Origin: NORP233 sp050186825
GTDB lineage: Bacteria > Planctomycetota > J058
Length of the DNA stretch: 64,000 bases
Reading direction: 5' to 3'
NCBI GenBank assembly: GCA_050186825.1
Contig: JBFWYD010000020.1
Location: 1 to 64,000 of the forward strand
Made by a program: the position numbers and the translations under genes
The notes under the pieces: generated by a model
Database searches by the model: none
What the model saw: only the letters and a program-made list of their open reading frames with translations
What the model was told of the DNA's origin: nothing
Shown here: positions 49,767 through 58,629 of the stretch, piece by piece
How positions within the stretch are numbered: position 1 is the first letter of the stretch
Layout of the letters: every line of letters starts with the position of its first letter

Positions 49767-50533
49767 AGCGGATCGCGATCTATCACATGAAGGGCGGCGT
49801 GGGGAAGACGACCGCCGCGGTCAACCTGGCCTACGAGAGCGCCGCGCGCGGCTGGCGCACGCTGCTCTGCGACCTCGACCCGCAGGGCTCCTCCTCCTAC
49901 TACCTGCGCGTGCGCGCGTCGGAGCGGCTGGAGAGCAAGACCCTGGTCAAGGGCGGGCGCCGGCTCCAGCGCGCCGTGGTGGCCTCGGACCACCCCGGGC
50001 TCGACCTCCTCCCCTCGGCGCACTCCTTCCGCGACCTCGACCTCGTGCTCCACGAGCGTGAGCGCCCGCGCCGGGCCCTGCGCCGCTCGCTCGAGGAGCT
50101 GGGGCGCGACTACGACGTGGTCCTGCTCGACTGCCCGCCGAACCTGACCCTCGGCTCCGAGGTCGTGCTCCGCGCCGCGCACCGCGTGCTCGTGCCCCTG
50201 GTCCCGACCACGCTCTCCTGGAACACCTACCAGCTGATGCTCGAGCTGGCGCGCGAGCGCCGCCTGCGGCCCGGGCGCCTGCTCCCCTTCTTCTCGATGG
50301 TCGACGAGCGCAAGACCCTGCATCGCGACACCATGCGCGCGATCGAGGCGGCGGCGCCGGAGCTCTGCCGCACGACGATCCCCGCCCGCGCCTGCGTCGA
50401 GGCCATGGGCGTGCATCGCCGGCCGGTGGCCTGCTTCGCCCCCGGCGACCGCGCCAGCCAGGCCTTCGCGGCGCTCTGGGCCGAGGTCGAGGAGCGCGCG
50501 GGCCTGCGCACGCGGCGGAGCGAGGCGGCCTAG
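49763..50533 (+). CDS. ParA/MinD-family ATPase
   Basis: 256 residues. The deviant Walker A motif KGGVGKTT (K10, K15) opens the protein; LLCDLDPQGSSSYYL is Walker A', YDVVLLDCPPNLTLGS is Walker B. The chromosomal ParA core is complete. It overlaps the CHAD gene by four bases, with no ParB gene beside it. ParA-type ATPases without ParB commonly position cargo such as carboxysomes or granules, so this one could place polyphosphate bodies. Start GTG at 49763 follows GGAGGAG. Confidence 0.9.
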   Translation: MKRIAIYHMKGGVGKTTAAVNLAYESAARGWRTLLCDLDPQGSSSYYLRVRASERLESKTLVKGGRRLQRAVVASDHPGLDLLPSAHSFRDLDLVLHERERPRRALRRSLEELGRDYDVVLLDCPPNLTLGSEVVLRAAHRVLVPLVPTTLSWNTYQLMLELARERRLRPGRLLPFFSMVDERKTLHRDTMRAIEAAAPELCRTTIPARACVEAMGVHRRPVACFAPGDRASQAFAALWAEVEERAGLRTRRSEAA

Positions 50534-50604
50534 CGGCCGTCTCCTCGCTTGACCCTGGCGGGCAGCGAGCCCAGACTCCCGGCCCACGCCCGCCAGGAGG
50601 CCAA

Positions 50605-52002
50605 GTGCTCGACCTCGCCGCGCGCCCCGTCCTGACCCTCGCCCTGCTCGCGGCGGTCGCGCCCGTCCTCGCGCAGGAGCCCGCTCCTCCGCGCGCCGCC
50701 CGCGCCGACCTCGCGCTCGCCTACACCGACTTCGAGGCCGCGCTGGCCGCGGCGGGCGCGCTGGCGCCCGACCGCCGCGCGACCGTCGAGCGCGAGTTCG
50801 ACCGCCTGACGGTCGCCTTCTTCTCCGGCCAGACCGAGGCCGCCCTCGTGGCCCTGCGCGCCCTCACGGCCCGGCTCCAGCGCGGCGAGGCCGCGCCCGC
50901 CCCCGCGCCCGCCGCCTACCTGCTCGCGCGCGTCGAGCCCCCGGTGGCGCTGCGCGGGGCGCCGGGGCCGCGCGTTCGGCTCACCCTCCTGCGCGGGGCG
51001 CCTGGGCTCGAGGGCCTGCGCTACCGGCTCAGCGGCGCGGGCGGCGAGCGCGCCATCGCCCCCCGCCCCGACGACCCGCGGACCCTCGAGCTCCCCGCGG
51101 ACCTGCGGCCCGGGCGCTACGAGCTCGAGGCCCTGGGCCCGGGCGAGGCCCGCGCCACCCTGGCGCGCTGCTCGGTGGTCGCCGACGCGCCCGCGGCCCT
51201 GCGCGCGCGCCTGGCCGCGCGCCTGGCCGCGCTCGACCCCTCGCCAGGGCGCAAGGTCGCGCGGGCCCGCCTGGCGCTCCTCGCCGAGCGGCCCGACCCG
51301 AACGACACCGCCCAGGCGCTCGCCGACCTCGACGCCGTCGCGCGCGAGCTCGCGGCCGAGGTGGACGCGCTCGCGGCCGGGCGCGACCCCTACACGCGGC
51401 GCGTGGGCAACCTGTGGCGCCCGTACCGCAGCGGCGGGCGCGCGATCCCGCTGCGCGTCTACGCGCCCCGCGAGGCCGCGGACGGGCCGCTCCCGCTGCT
51501 CGTCGCCTTCCACGGCGCCGGCGGCGACGAGAACATGTTCGCGTGGGGCTACGGCGGCGGCGCGCTCCTGCGCGAGGCCGCGCAGCGCGGCCTCCTCGTG
51601 GCCTGCCCGCGCACCGAGGCCTTCTTCGCCGACCCGGCCGCCGCCTACCGCGACCTCCTCGACGAGCTCTCCCGCGACTACGCCTTCGACCGCGAGCGCG
51701 TGTGCCTGCTCGGCCACTCGCTCGGCACCGTGGCGATCGACCGGCTCCTGCTCACGGAGCCCCAGGGGATCGCCGGCGTGGTGTGCTTCTCGGGGCGCCC
51801 GCGCCGGACGCCCGCGCGCACGCTGGTCTTCCAGGGCGCGCTCGACCCCTTCCAGGCGCTCGCGGGGCGGGCCCCCACCGACCAACCCAACCTCGCCCTG
51901 CGCCGGCTGCCCGGCTACGGCCACACCCTGCTCGTCGGCGAGCGCCTCCCCGAGGCCCTCGACTGGCTGCTCGGCGCCCGCCCCTGGCGGCGCTGGTTCT
52001 GA
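50605..52002 (+). CDS. secreted alpha/beta-hydrolase (esterase/depolymerase-like)
   Basis: 465 residues with a signal peptide (MLDLAARPVLTLALLAAVAPVLA). An N-terminal helical and beta region (about 24-265) precedes the hydrolase domain, which has the oxyanion HGAGGDEN, the nucleophile elbow CLLGHSLGTVAI and the distal histidine in LPGYGHTLL. The fold fits the esterase/PHB depolymerase group. The GTG at 50605 follows AGGAGG. Substrate unknown. Confidence 0.85.
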   Translation: MLDLAARPVLTLALLAAVAPVLAQEPAPPRAARADLALAYTDFEAALAAAGALAPDRRATVEREFDRLTVAFFSGQTEAALVALRALTARLQRGEAAPAPAPAAYLLARVEPPVALRGAPGPRVRLTLLRGAPGLEGLRYRLSGAGGERAIAPRPDDPRTLELPADLRPGRYELEALGPGEARATLARCSVVADAPAALRARLAARLAALDPSPGRKVARARLALLAERPDPNDTAQALADLDAVARELAAEVDALAAGRDPYTRRVGNLWRPYRSGGRAIPLRVYAPREAADGPLPLLVAFHGAGGDENMFAWGYGGGALLREAAQRGLLVACPRTEAFFADPAAAYRDLLDELSRDYAFDRERVCLLGHSLGTVAIDRLLLTEPQGIAGVVCFSGRPRRTPARTLVFQGALDPFQALAGRAPTDQPNLALRRLPGYGHTLLVGERLPEALDWLLGARPWRRWF

Positions 52003-52012
52003 GGAGGTCCGC

Positions 52013-52366
52013 GTGCCCCTGATCAAGGTCCACACCTCGGCCCCCGCCCGCGACGAGGCGCGCGAGCGCGCGCTGCTGGCGCGCCTCTCGCGCCGGCTCG
52101 CCGAGCACACGGGCAAGCCCGAGGCCTACGTCATGACCTGCCTGATGCCGCGGGCGCTGATGACCTTCGCGGGCGACCCTGCGCCGGCCTGCTACCTCGA
52201 GGTCAAGAGCATCGGCCGGATGGAGCCGGCGCGGACCGCGGCCATGAGCGCCGACCTGTGCGCGATCGTGGCCGAGGAGCTGGGCGTCCCGGGCGAGCGC
52301 ACCTACATCGAGTTCTGCGACGCCCCGGGCCACCTCTGGGGTCACGCCGGCGAGACCTTCGCCTAG
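52013..52366 (+). CDS. MIF-like tautomerase
   Basis: 117 residues. After removal of Met, the catalytic Pro1 of PLIKVHTSAP is exposed, as in macrophage migration inhibitory factor and phenylpyruvate tautomerase. LARLSRRLAEHTGKPEAYVM and CYLEVKSIGRM, YIEFCDAPGHLWG complete the family pattern. GTG start after GAGGAGG. The gene follows the hydrolase by ten bases, so they may form an operon. Confidence 0.93.
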   Translation: MPLIKVHTSAPARDEARERALLARLSRRLAEHTGKPEAYVMTCLMPRALMTFAGDPAPACYLEVKSIGRMEPARTAAMSADLCAIVAEELGVPGERTYIEFCDAPGHLWGHAGETFA

Positions 52367-52369
52367 GCC

Positions 52370-53458
52370 TCACCAGCGCAGCTCCAGCCCTCCGTCCGCG
52401 GCGCGCGCCACGTCGCTCCCGAGGGGACGCCCCTCGCGGCGGAGCCGGCGCTCGCACCAGGCGAGCTCCTCCTCGTCCGCGCGGCGGAGCCCGAAGCGCT
52501 CCGCGCGGAAGGGGACGATCCTCAGCCCGCGCAGCGCCCCGTCCGGTCCCAGGTCGGGCAGGTAGAGCAGCCGCAGCTCCGGGTGGAGCTCCTCGTGACC
52601 GGGGATCCCCTCGTAGTCATTCACGAAGTCCCCGCAGCCGTAGAGCACCAACCGCCCGCGCTGGACCTCGATCCCGAGCGGGTGGTGAGAGGAGTGCCCG
52701 TGGACCACGTCCACGCCCAGCTCGACCGCGGCCTCCGCGAAGCGGCGATGCGCCTCGGGCACGGGGTAGCCCCAGTTGCCGCCCCAGTGGATCGAGAGGA
52801 CCACCACGTCTCCTGGGCGCTTCCAGGGGCGCAGGAGCTCACCCAGGGGCCCCGGGTCGAGGTCCTCGATCCGGAGCACGCCGGGTCGGGCCGGGGCCGC
52901 CGCCCAGCGCGCGGGGATCCCGCTGGACTCCAGGCCGCAGGCGAAGACGAGGACGCGCCGCTCGCCCGCCGTCACGACCGCGGGACGCGCCGCCTCCTCC
53001 GCGTCACGCCCGGCGCCGACGTGCGCCAGGCCCGCGACGTCCAGGGTCTCGAGCGTCTCGAGCAGGCCGACCGCGCCCCAGTCGAGCACGTGGTTGTTGG
53101 CCAGCGCGCACACGTCCACCCGCGCCGCGCGCAGGAGCGAGACGTGCGCGGGGTGCATCCGGTAGTGGATCGCCTTGCCGCGGTCCCAGTCATCGCTCCG
53201 GGTCACGCTCGTCTCGAGGTTCACGATCCGCGCGGCCGGCGCGCTGCGCTCCAGCTCCGCGAGCGCGTCCCCCCACACCCAGTCCAGGCTCGGCGCCCGG
53301 GGGATCGGGCCGCTCTGCCGCTCGGCGAGGGCCACGTAGTCCCGGGCGTCTCGGACCCAGGGCTCGTGGAGGGTCGAGTCGCAGGGTGAGGGACCGACCT
53401 GGTCGATCCCGCGCCCGGTCATCACGTCGCCGCACAGGGCCAGCCGAAGCGAGGTCAC
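52370..53458 (-). CDS. CapA-family protein
   Basis: 362 residues of the PGA_cap/CapA calcineurin-like family, associated with poly-gamma-glutamate capsule or other polymer handling. LALCGDVMTGRGID, RIVNLETSVT, ALANNHVLDWG, SIHWGGNWGYPVPEAH and HGHSSHHPLGIE are the metal-binding blocks. No signal peptide. GTG start. Converges with the MIF-like gene. Confidence 0.9.
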   Translation of the reverse strand: MTSLRLALCGDVMTGRGIDQVGPSPCDSTLHEPWVRDARDYVALAERQSGPIPRAPSLDWVWGDALAELERSAPAARIVNLETSVTRSDDWDRGKAIHYRMHPAHVSLLRAARVDVCALANNHVLDWGAVGLLETLETLDVAGLAHVGAGRDAEEAARPAVVTAGERRVLVFACGLESSGIPARWAAAPARPGVLRIEDLDPGPLGELLRPWKRPGDVVVLSIHWGGNWGYPVPEAHRRFAEAAVELGVDVVHGHSSHHPLGIEVQRGRLVLYGCGDFVNDYEGIPGHEELHPELRLLYLPDLGPDGALRGLRIVPFRAERFGLRRADEEELAWCERRLRREGRPLGSDVARAADGGLELRW

Positions 53459-53586
53459 GGCTGGCGTGACGCACGCCTCGTGCCGGCGCTGCGCGTGCTC
53501 CCCGGGCGCGGCCCGCGCGTAGACTGCCGGCCAATGCCCTCCGCTCCACCGGAACGCCGTCCCTCCACGCGGACGGGCTGAGCCTC

Positions 53587-54336
53587 GTGCGCCACTGGGT
53601 GGTCCTGCCCGCCTACGACGAGGCCCCCCGGCTCCCGGCCCTGCTCGGGCGCTGGCGCGAGGTGCTCGACGTGCTCGCCGAGCCCGCGACCGTGGTCGTG
53701 GTCGACGACGGGAGCCGCGACGGGACCGGCGCGCTGCTCGCCGCCGAGGCCGCGCGCGACCCGCGCCTGGTGGTCCTCACCCACGAGCGGAACCTGGGCC
53801 TGGGGCGGACCCTGCACGACGGCCTGCGCTACGCGATCGAGCGCGGGGCGCCCGGCGACCGGGTGGTGGTGATGGACGGGGACAACACCCATCCGCCCGA
53901 GCTCTACCCGGTGATGCTCGCCCGCCAGGACGCCCTCGACGCGGACGTGGTGATCGCCTCGCGCTACCGCGCGGGGGCGCAGGTCCACGACCTCGAGGCC
54001 TACCGGGCCGTCCTCAGCCTCGGCGCGCGGCTCCTGTTCCAGGCCCTCTGCCCGATCCCCGGCGTGCGCGACTACACCTGCGGTTACCGCCTCTACCGGC
54101 ACGAGATCCTGGCGCGGGCCCAGGCCCGCTACGGGGAGGCGCTCATCGACCGCGACGGCTTCGAGTCCATGGCGGACCTCCTGCTCAAGCTGCACGCCGT
54201 GGGCGCGCGCTGCGCGGAGGTCCCGCTGACCCTGGAGTACGGGCACAAGCGCGGCGCGAGCCGGATGAACGTCGGGCGCACGACGCGCCGCGCCCTCGCG
54301 CTCTTGCTGGAGCACCGCCTGGGGCGGCGCCCCTGA
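53587..54336 (+). CDS. family 2 glycosyltransferase, DPM1-like
   Basis: 249 residues. VVLPAYDEAPRLPALL, VVVVDDGSRDGTGALL, HERNLGLGRTLHDGLRYA and VVVMDGDNTHPPE (DxD-like) make it a GT2, closest to dolichol-phosphate mannose synthase-like proteins without the membrane tail. It would transfer a sugar from a nucleotide to a lipid or polymer carrier. GTG start at 53587 without a good Shine-Dalgarno site; TAGACT at 53519 is a plausible -10. Confidence 0.87.
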   Translation: MRHWVVLPAYDEAPRLPALLGRWREVLDVLAEPATVVVVDDGSRDGTGALLAAEAARDPRLVVLTHERNLGLGRTLHDGLRYAIERGAPGDRVVVMDGDNTHPPELYPVMLARQDALDADVVIASRYRAGAQVHDLEAYRAVLSLGARLLFQALCPIPGVRDYTCGYRLYRHEILARAQARYGEALIDRDGFESMADLLLKLHAVGARCAEVPLTLEYGHKRGASRMNVGRTTRRALALLLEHRLGRRP

Positions 54337-54510
54337 CTCAATGGGTCATCAGCCTGACTCGAGACCAGCGGCCTCCGTGCTCGTGCTCGTGCTCGTGATC
54401 GTCGACGGGGTCGTGCTCGGGCTTCGGATACGACGCCGCGACGTGATCACGCCTGGGACCTCGAGCACGAGCACCCCCGTGACGAGTCGGATCGACCGGG
54501 CGCCCCTGAC
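54337..54510. repeat. intergenic inverted-repeat element between convergent genes
   Basis: It holds GTGCTCGTGCTCG (54377-54389) and its exact complement CGAGCACGAGCAC (54462-54474), within an outer pair GACTCG/CGAGTC (54356-54361 and 54483-54488). A small dyad TGACTCAATGGGTCA follows the glycosyltransferase stop. It may act as a two-way terminator or be a dispersed palindromic element. No gene is supported here. Confidence 0.5.
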
Positions 54511-55668
54511 CTAGACGCGCACGCCCGCGACCAGCGCGTCGCCGACCTGCGAGCAGCGCGCGTCGCCGCCGAGGTCGAAGGTCACCGGCCGCCCCGCGGT
54601 GAGGTGGTCCGAGACCGCGCGCTCGAGCGCGGCGGCGCAGGCGCGCAGCCGCTCGTCCGCGTGCCGCGTGCCCAGCCAGTCGCACATCATCGCGGCGCTC
54701 AGGACGGCGGCCATGGGGTTGACCTTGTCCTGCCCGGCGTCGCGCGGGCTCGAGCCGTGGATCGGCTCGAACATGCCGTGGTCGGCGCCGATGTTTCCGC
54801 CGGCCGCCATGCCCATCCCGCCCTGGGTGATCGCCGCGTTGTCGGAGATCACGTCGCCGACCAGGTTCGGGGCGACCACGACGTCGTACCACTCGGGGTT
54901 GCGCATCTGCCACATGCAGAAGGCGTCGAACAGCGCCGTGTCGCGCTCGAGGTCCGCGTACTCCGCGCGCATCAGCTCCTCGAACACCTGCTCGAAGTAC
55001 TTGTGCGCGCCGATGATGTTGCTCTTGGTCACGCAGGTCACCTTGCCCGGCTTGCCCTGCGCGCGGCGCTGGCGGGCCAGGTCGCCCGCGTAGCGCACGA
55101 TCCGCTCGGTGGCGAAGCGGGTGACCTCGACCGGGGTGATGCGCCCGATCACCTGACCCTCGCCGTCGGTGATGTCGCTCGAGCGGCCGGTGTAGGCCTC
55201 CTCGGTGTTCTCGCGCACGATCACGTAGTCGACCTTGTCGGGGGCCCACACCTGCGAGAACTTCCCCGAGATCTGGTGCAGCACACCCGGGTAGAGCTTG
55301 ACCGGGCGCACGTTCGCGTAGAGCTGGAGCCGCTGGCGGTTGCCGATCACCTGGGCGTAGCCCGCGAGCTGCGGGGTGTCGTAGGGCTTGCCCGGCTTGG
55401 TGAACACCACGCCCCTGGTGCTGGGGTCGACCGCGCCCACGGCCCCGAGCAGGATCGCGTCCGCCTCGGCGCAGCGCTCCTCCGAGCCCTCGGGCCACTC
55501 GCGCTCGTGCTCGAGGTAGTAGGCGCCGCCGCCCGGGATCTCGTCGTAGTCGAACGCGACGCCCGCCTGCTCGGCCGCGGCCTCGAGCACTCGCAGGGCC
55601 TGCTGGGTCACCTCGACCCCGATCCCGTCGCCGGGCAGGGTCACGACGCGATAGCGCTCCTTCGCCAT
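54511..55668 (-). CDS. isocitrate/isopropylmalate dehydrogenase family protein
   Basis: 385 residues, beta-decarboxylating dehydrogenase family (LeuB/Icd/tartrate dehydrogenase). LPGDGIGVEVTQQALRVL starts it, VRENTEEAYTGRSSDI carries substrate contacts, CVTKSNIIGAHKYFEQVF and APNLVGDVISDNAA supply the Lys and Asp catalytic residues, and EPIHGSSPRDAGQ is the NAD loop. The motif set is closest to 3-isopropylmalate dehydrogenase-like enzymes, but the loop FCMWQMRNPEWYD is unusual. AGGAGG precedes the ATG at 55668. No other leucine genes are nearby. Confidence 0.87.
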   Translation of the reverse strand: MAKERYRVVTLPGDGIGVEVTQQALRVLEAAAEQAGVAFDYDEIPGGGAYYLEHEREWPEGSEERCAEADAILLGAVGAVDPSTRGVVFTKPGKPYDTPQLAGYAQVIGNRQRLQLYANVRPVKLYPGVLHQISGKFSQVWAPDKVDYVIVRENTEEAYTGRSSDITDGEGQVIGRITPVEVTRFATERIVRYAGDLARQRRAQGKPGKVTCVTKSNIIGAHKYFEQVFEELMRAEYADLERDTALFDAFCMWQMRNPEWYDVVVAPNLVGDVISDNAAITQGGMGMAAGGNIGADHGMFEPIHGSSPRDAGQDKVNPMAAVLSAAMMCDWLGTRHADERLRACAAALERAVSDHLTAGRPVTFDLGGDARCSQVGDALVAGVRV

Positions 55669-55760
55669 GGAGCCTCCTGGGCAGCCCGCTAGGAAAGCAC
55701 GAACCGGGCGCGCAGGCCACCCAGCGCGGCATTCGGCGCCAGGCCGGCGAAGATCCCGGG

Positions 55761-56933
55761 GTGGACCGCCGACCGGCCTTGCACCTGCTGATCTACTCCG
55801 AGCTCGACCCGGCCGCGGGCGGGCGCGAGGCGTGGCTGGCCTACTTCCTCCCCGAGCTCGCGGCGCGCCGCCGGTTCCGCGAGCTGGTGGTCCACCACCT
55901 CCGCCCGCGCCCGGGCGACTCCCTGCCCGCCCGGCTCGCGGCGCGGGAGGACACGCCGTTGCGCTTCCTGGCCGCGCCCGTCGGGCTGGGCGGGGGTGAG
56001 GGCCCGGCCCGGCGCTTCCTGGCCTTCGCCCGCAGCGCGCACGCCGGGCTGCGGGCGGCGCGCCCGGGCGACCTGGTGCTGGCGGTCGGCTTCCAGGGCG
56101 AGGCGCTGCCCGCCCTGGGCGCGGCCCTGAGCAACCTGGTCCGCCGCCGCGGCCTGCGCCTCGTGACCTGGGTGCGCGAGGCCAGCCTGGCGCTCGTCGG
56201 CGAGCGGCGCGGCTCAGCGGCCCGCGCGGCCCTGGGCGCGCTGGCGCACGCGCAGCTCCTGGCCTCGGCGCGCGTGATCGCCAACGGCGCGGACACGCTG
56301 GCCCTGCTCGAGCGGCTCCCCTGGCTGCGCGGTCGCCTGGCGCTGGTGCCGAACGCCGTGGACGCCGACCGCTTCGCCGCGCCGCCCCCGGACTTCGTCG
56401 CGCGACCGCTGCGGGTGGGCTTCTTCGGGCGGCGGATCGCGGCCAAGGGCCATCCCGACGCCCAGGCCGTGGCCAGTCTGCTCGCCGCCGAGCCCGGGCT
56501 CGAGCTCGCGGCCTGGGGCGCGGGCGAGGCGTCAACTCGCTCCGGCCCCCTGGTCGAGCACGACGCCCTGGCCCCCGAGGAGGTGCCCGCGGCCCTCGCC
56601 GCCTGCCACGTGGTCCTGGTCCTCAACCGCACCCGGCGCCGCGAGGCGGGTGGGCTCTCCCACGCGCTCCTCGAGGCGCAGGCGGCCGGGCGCCTGATCG
56701 TGGCCTGGGACAACCCGGCCCATCGCCAGGTGCTCGACCCCTCCTGCGCGCTCCTGGTCCCCGAGGGCGACGTGGGGGCCCTGGCCCGCGCCCTGCGCGG
56801 CCTGCTCGCGGCCGACCCGAGCGCGCTGAACTCCCTGGCCGCTCGGGGCCCGGCCATCGCCCGGGCCCACTCGCCCGCGGCGCACGTCGAGCGCTTCCTG
56901 CGCGCGGTCGTGGACCCGCTGCTCGGCGCCTGA
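55761..56933 (+). CDS. family 4-type glycosyltransferase
   Basis: 390 residues with a GT-B fold. LHLLIYSELDPAAGGREAWL opens the acceptor domain; LALVPNAVDADRFAAPP and VGFFGRRIAAKGHPD start the nucleotide-sugar domain, with EAGGLSHALLEAQAAGR as the E-x7-E-like catalytic block. A cytosolic glycan assembly enzyme. The GTG start lies 92 bases from the divergent dehydrogenase gene. The methyltransferase gene follows by 14 bases. Confidence 0.83.
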   Translation: MDRRPALHLLIYSELDPAAGGREAWLAYFLPELAARRRFRELVVHHLRPRPGDSLPARLAAREDTPLRFLAAPVGLGGGEGPARRFLAFARSAHAGLRAARPGDLVLAVGFQGEALPALGAALSNLVRRRGLRLVTWVREASLALVGERRGSAARAALGALAHAQLLASARVIANGADTLALLERLPWLRGRLALVPNAVDADRFAAPPPDFVARPLRVGFFGRRIAAKGHPDAQAVASLLAAEPGLELAAWGAGEASTRSGPLVEHDALAPEEVPAALAACHVVLVLNRTRRREAGGLSHALLEAQAAGRLIVAWDNPAHRQVLDPSCALLVPEGDVGALARALRGLLAADPSALNSLAARGPAIARAHSPAAHVERFLRAVVDPLLGA

Positions 56934-56947
56934 GAGGATCCGGGCCC

Positions 56948-57778
56948 GTGGAGACCGTCTCGGTCGAGGACGACGACTACGGGGTCCCCTTCCCGGGGGT
57001 GGTGCTGCCGCCCGAGCGGCGCCGCGACGCCACGGCCCGGCTCGAGCGCGGCCAGCCCCTCGACTGGAGCGCGCTCTTCGCCGGCCCCGCGCCCGAGCCC
57101 GGAGCGCCCGAGCCCGGCCCGCCTGCTCCCCACGCCGCGGACGTGCGCCGCGTCGTGGACCTCGGCTGCGGCAACGGGCGCTACCTGCTCGCCTCGGCCC
57201 TGGCCCGACCCGAGGTCCTGCATCTCGGCGTGGACCTCGTCCCGCAGGCGATCCAGCACGCCGCGCGGCGCGCGGGCGAGCGCGGGCTCGCGAACGTGAA
57301 GTACGCCTGGGGCGACGCGCTGCGCCTCCTGTTCGAGGGCCTGACGCCGCGCTCGATCGACGAGCTGCACGTCTACCACCCGCAGCCCTACTACGACCCC
57401 GAGCAGGTCGGCCGGCGAATGCTGCACCCGCCCTTCTTCGGCCAGGCCTGGCGCGTCCTGCGCGAGGGCGGGCTGCTCGTGCTCCAGACCGACAACCCCG
57501 CCTACGCGCGCTACGTGGCGCGCACCGCGCCGCGCTTCTTCGAGTGGAGGGAGCACCCAGGCCCCTGGCCCGACGCGCCGCTCGGGCGCACGCGCCGCGA
57601 GATCAAGGCGCTCCAGCTCGGCTTGCCGCTCTACCGCGCCAGCGGCGCCCCGCTCCCGCTCAGCGAGCGCCGCCTGAAGAGCCTGGTCCGCCACGTCCCG
57701 CGCCCCGACTTCGACGCCAACCGCGCCGTGTTCCGCAAGCGCGGCGGCCCCCAGCGACGGCGGGGCGGCGGGCGCTGA
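56948..57778 (+). CDS. TrmB-like AdoMet-dependent methyltransferase
   Basis: 276 residues. VVDLGCGNGRYLLASALAR is the AdoMet motif; LGVDLVPQAIQHAARRA and NVKYAWGDALRL, then ELHVYHPQPYYDPEQ match the tRNA (guanine-N7)-methyltransferase TrmB layout, but the usual PDPWPKxRH motif is replaced by YHPQPYYDPE. Therefore it may act on another substrate. An N-terminal acidic and Pro-rich extension of about 60 residues and an Arg-rich end are unusual. GTG start, in line with the preceding glycosyltransferase. Confidence 0.75.
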   Translation: METVSVEDDDYGVPFPGVVLPPERRRDATARLERGQPLDWSALFAGPAPEPGAPEPGPPAPHAADVRRVVDLGCGNGRYLLASALARPEVLHLGVDLVPQAIQHAARRAGERGLANVKYAWGDALRLLFEGLTPRSIDELHVYHPQPYYDPEQVGRRMLHPPFFGQAWRVLREGGLLVLQTDNPAYARYVARTAPRFFEWREHPGPWPDAPLGRTRREIKALQLGLPLYRASGAPLPLSERRLKSLVRHVPRPDFDANRAVFRKRGGPQRRRGGGR

Positions 57779-57796
57779 TCGCGTAGCCTGGGCCCC

Positions 57797-58012
57797 ATGG
57801 CCCAGCGACGCGACCCCGAGCTGCGCTTCGAGGAGTGGTCCGAGCGGGCCGCGATCCTCGAGCACTGCGCCGAGCTCTCCCTCGAGGAGGCCGAGCGCGA
57901 GGCCACCCGCGAGCTCTTCCGCGGTCGAATGCCGCAGGCCGTGCGCGCCCTGCTCGAGGGCTGGCGCGCCGCGCGCGCGGCCTGGGAGCAGCGCCAGGCC
58001 GGTCGGAGCTGA
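57797..58012 (+). CDS. small hypothetical helical protein, 71 residues
   Basis: ATG at 57797; the product is mostly charged helix (RFEEWSERAAILEHCAELSL, then EEAEREATRELFRG). TAGCCT at 57785 may be a -10 with an almost leaderless message. The stop region forms a short palindrome (GCTGAG-G-CTCAGC, 58008-58020) shared with the convergent gene. No family recognised. Confidence 0.55.
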   Translation: MAQRRDPELRFEEWSERAAILEHCAELSLEEAEREATRELFRGRMPQAVRALLEGWRAARAAWEQRQAGRS

Positions 58013-58015
58013 GGC

Positions 58016-58627
58016 TCAGCGCGCGCGCAGCCGCGCGCTCAGCGCCAGCCCCAGCGCGAGCACGGCGAGCGCGCACAGCGCGCCGGCGGCCGGCCGGACG
58101 TAGGCCGCGATCGCGGCCGAGGCGAGCAGGCCCCAGCCCACCCCGACGGCCCCGAGGAACTCGAGCTCGAGCTCCGAGAGCGCCGGGGGCCGCCAGGCCT
58201 CCCGGGCGACCGGGGAGTCCAGCACCTCGTCGCGCGGCGACAGGAAGCGCAGCTCGCGGGGCGCGGCGCAGCTCGTGCAGCGCAGCTCGACCACGTGCAA
58301 GCGCTCGTCGCCGAGCAGCCGCCCGCCGTCCGAGAGCACCTCGAGCGCCTTGCCGCAGGCGCAGCGCTCGGCGGCGAGGCGCGCGCGCAGCTCCTCCCCC
58401 GAGCCCACGCGGATCGGCGCCGGCCCCACCTCCACGCGCACGCCGCGCCGCCGGGCGTGGCCCTGCTCGGGGCAGCCGAGGGTGGCGCAGCCGCCGAGGT
58501 CGCGCAGGCACTCGAAGTGGTAGCGCGTCTCGCAGCCGGGGCAGGCCTCGACCTCCTCGCCCTCCTCGAGCGCGTCCCGGCAGAGCGGGCAGGAGCGCGG
58601 AGACTGCCTGGCGCGGAGCCCGAGCAT
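58016..58627 (-). CDS. zinc-ribbon/RING-like membrane protein
   Basis: 203 residues. The N-terminus has CPLCRDALEEGEEVEACPGC, then TRYHFECLRDLGGCATLGCP, a RING- or PHD-like Cys/His arrangement. A second Cys pair set lies at CACGK and CTSCAA. Two hydrophobic segments end the protein (about 150-195). It starts two bases after the stop of the radical SAM gene on the same strand. Function unknown; the zinc site may bind protein. Confidence 0.7.
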   Translation of the reverse strand: MLGLRARQSPRSCPLCRDALEEGEEVEACPGCETRYHFECLRDLGGCATLGCPEQGHARRRGVRVEVGPAPIRVGSGEELRARLAAERCACGKALEVLSDGGRLLGDERLHVVELRCTSCAAPRELRFLSPRDEVLDSPVAREAWRPPALSELELEFLGAVGVGWGLLASAAIAAYVRPAAGALCALAVLALGLALSARLRAR

Positions 58628-58629
58628 CG

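Noticed and set aside
56948..57778. Calling the methyltransferase TrmB outright
   Set aside because: The family catalytic PDPWPK motif is replaced by HPQPYYDPE, so the tRNA m7G role is not secure.
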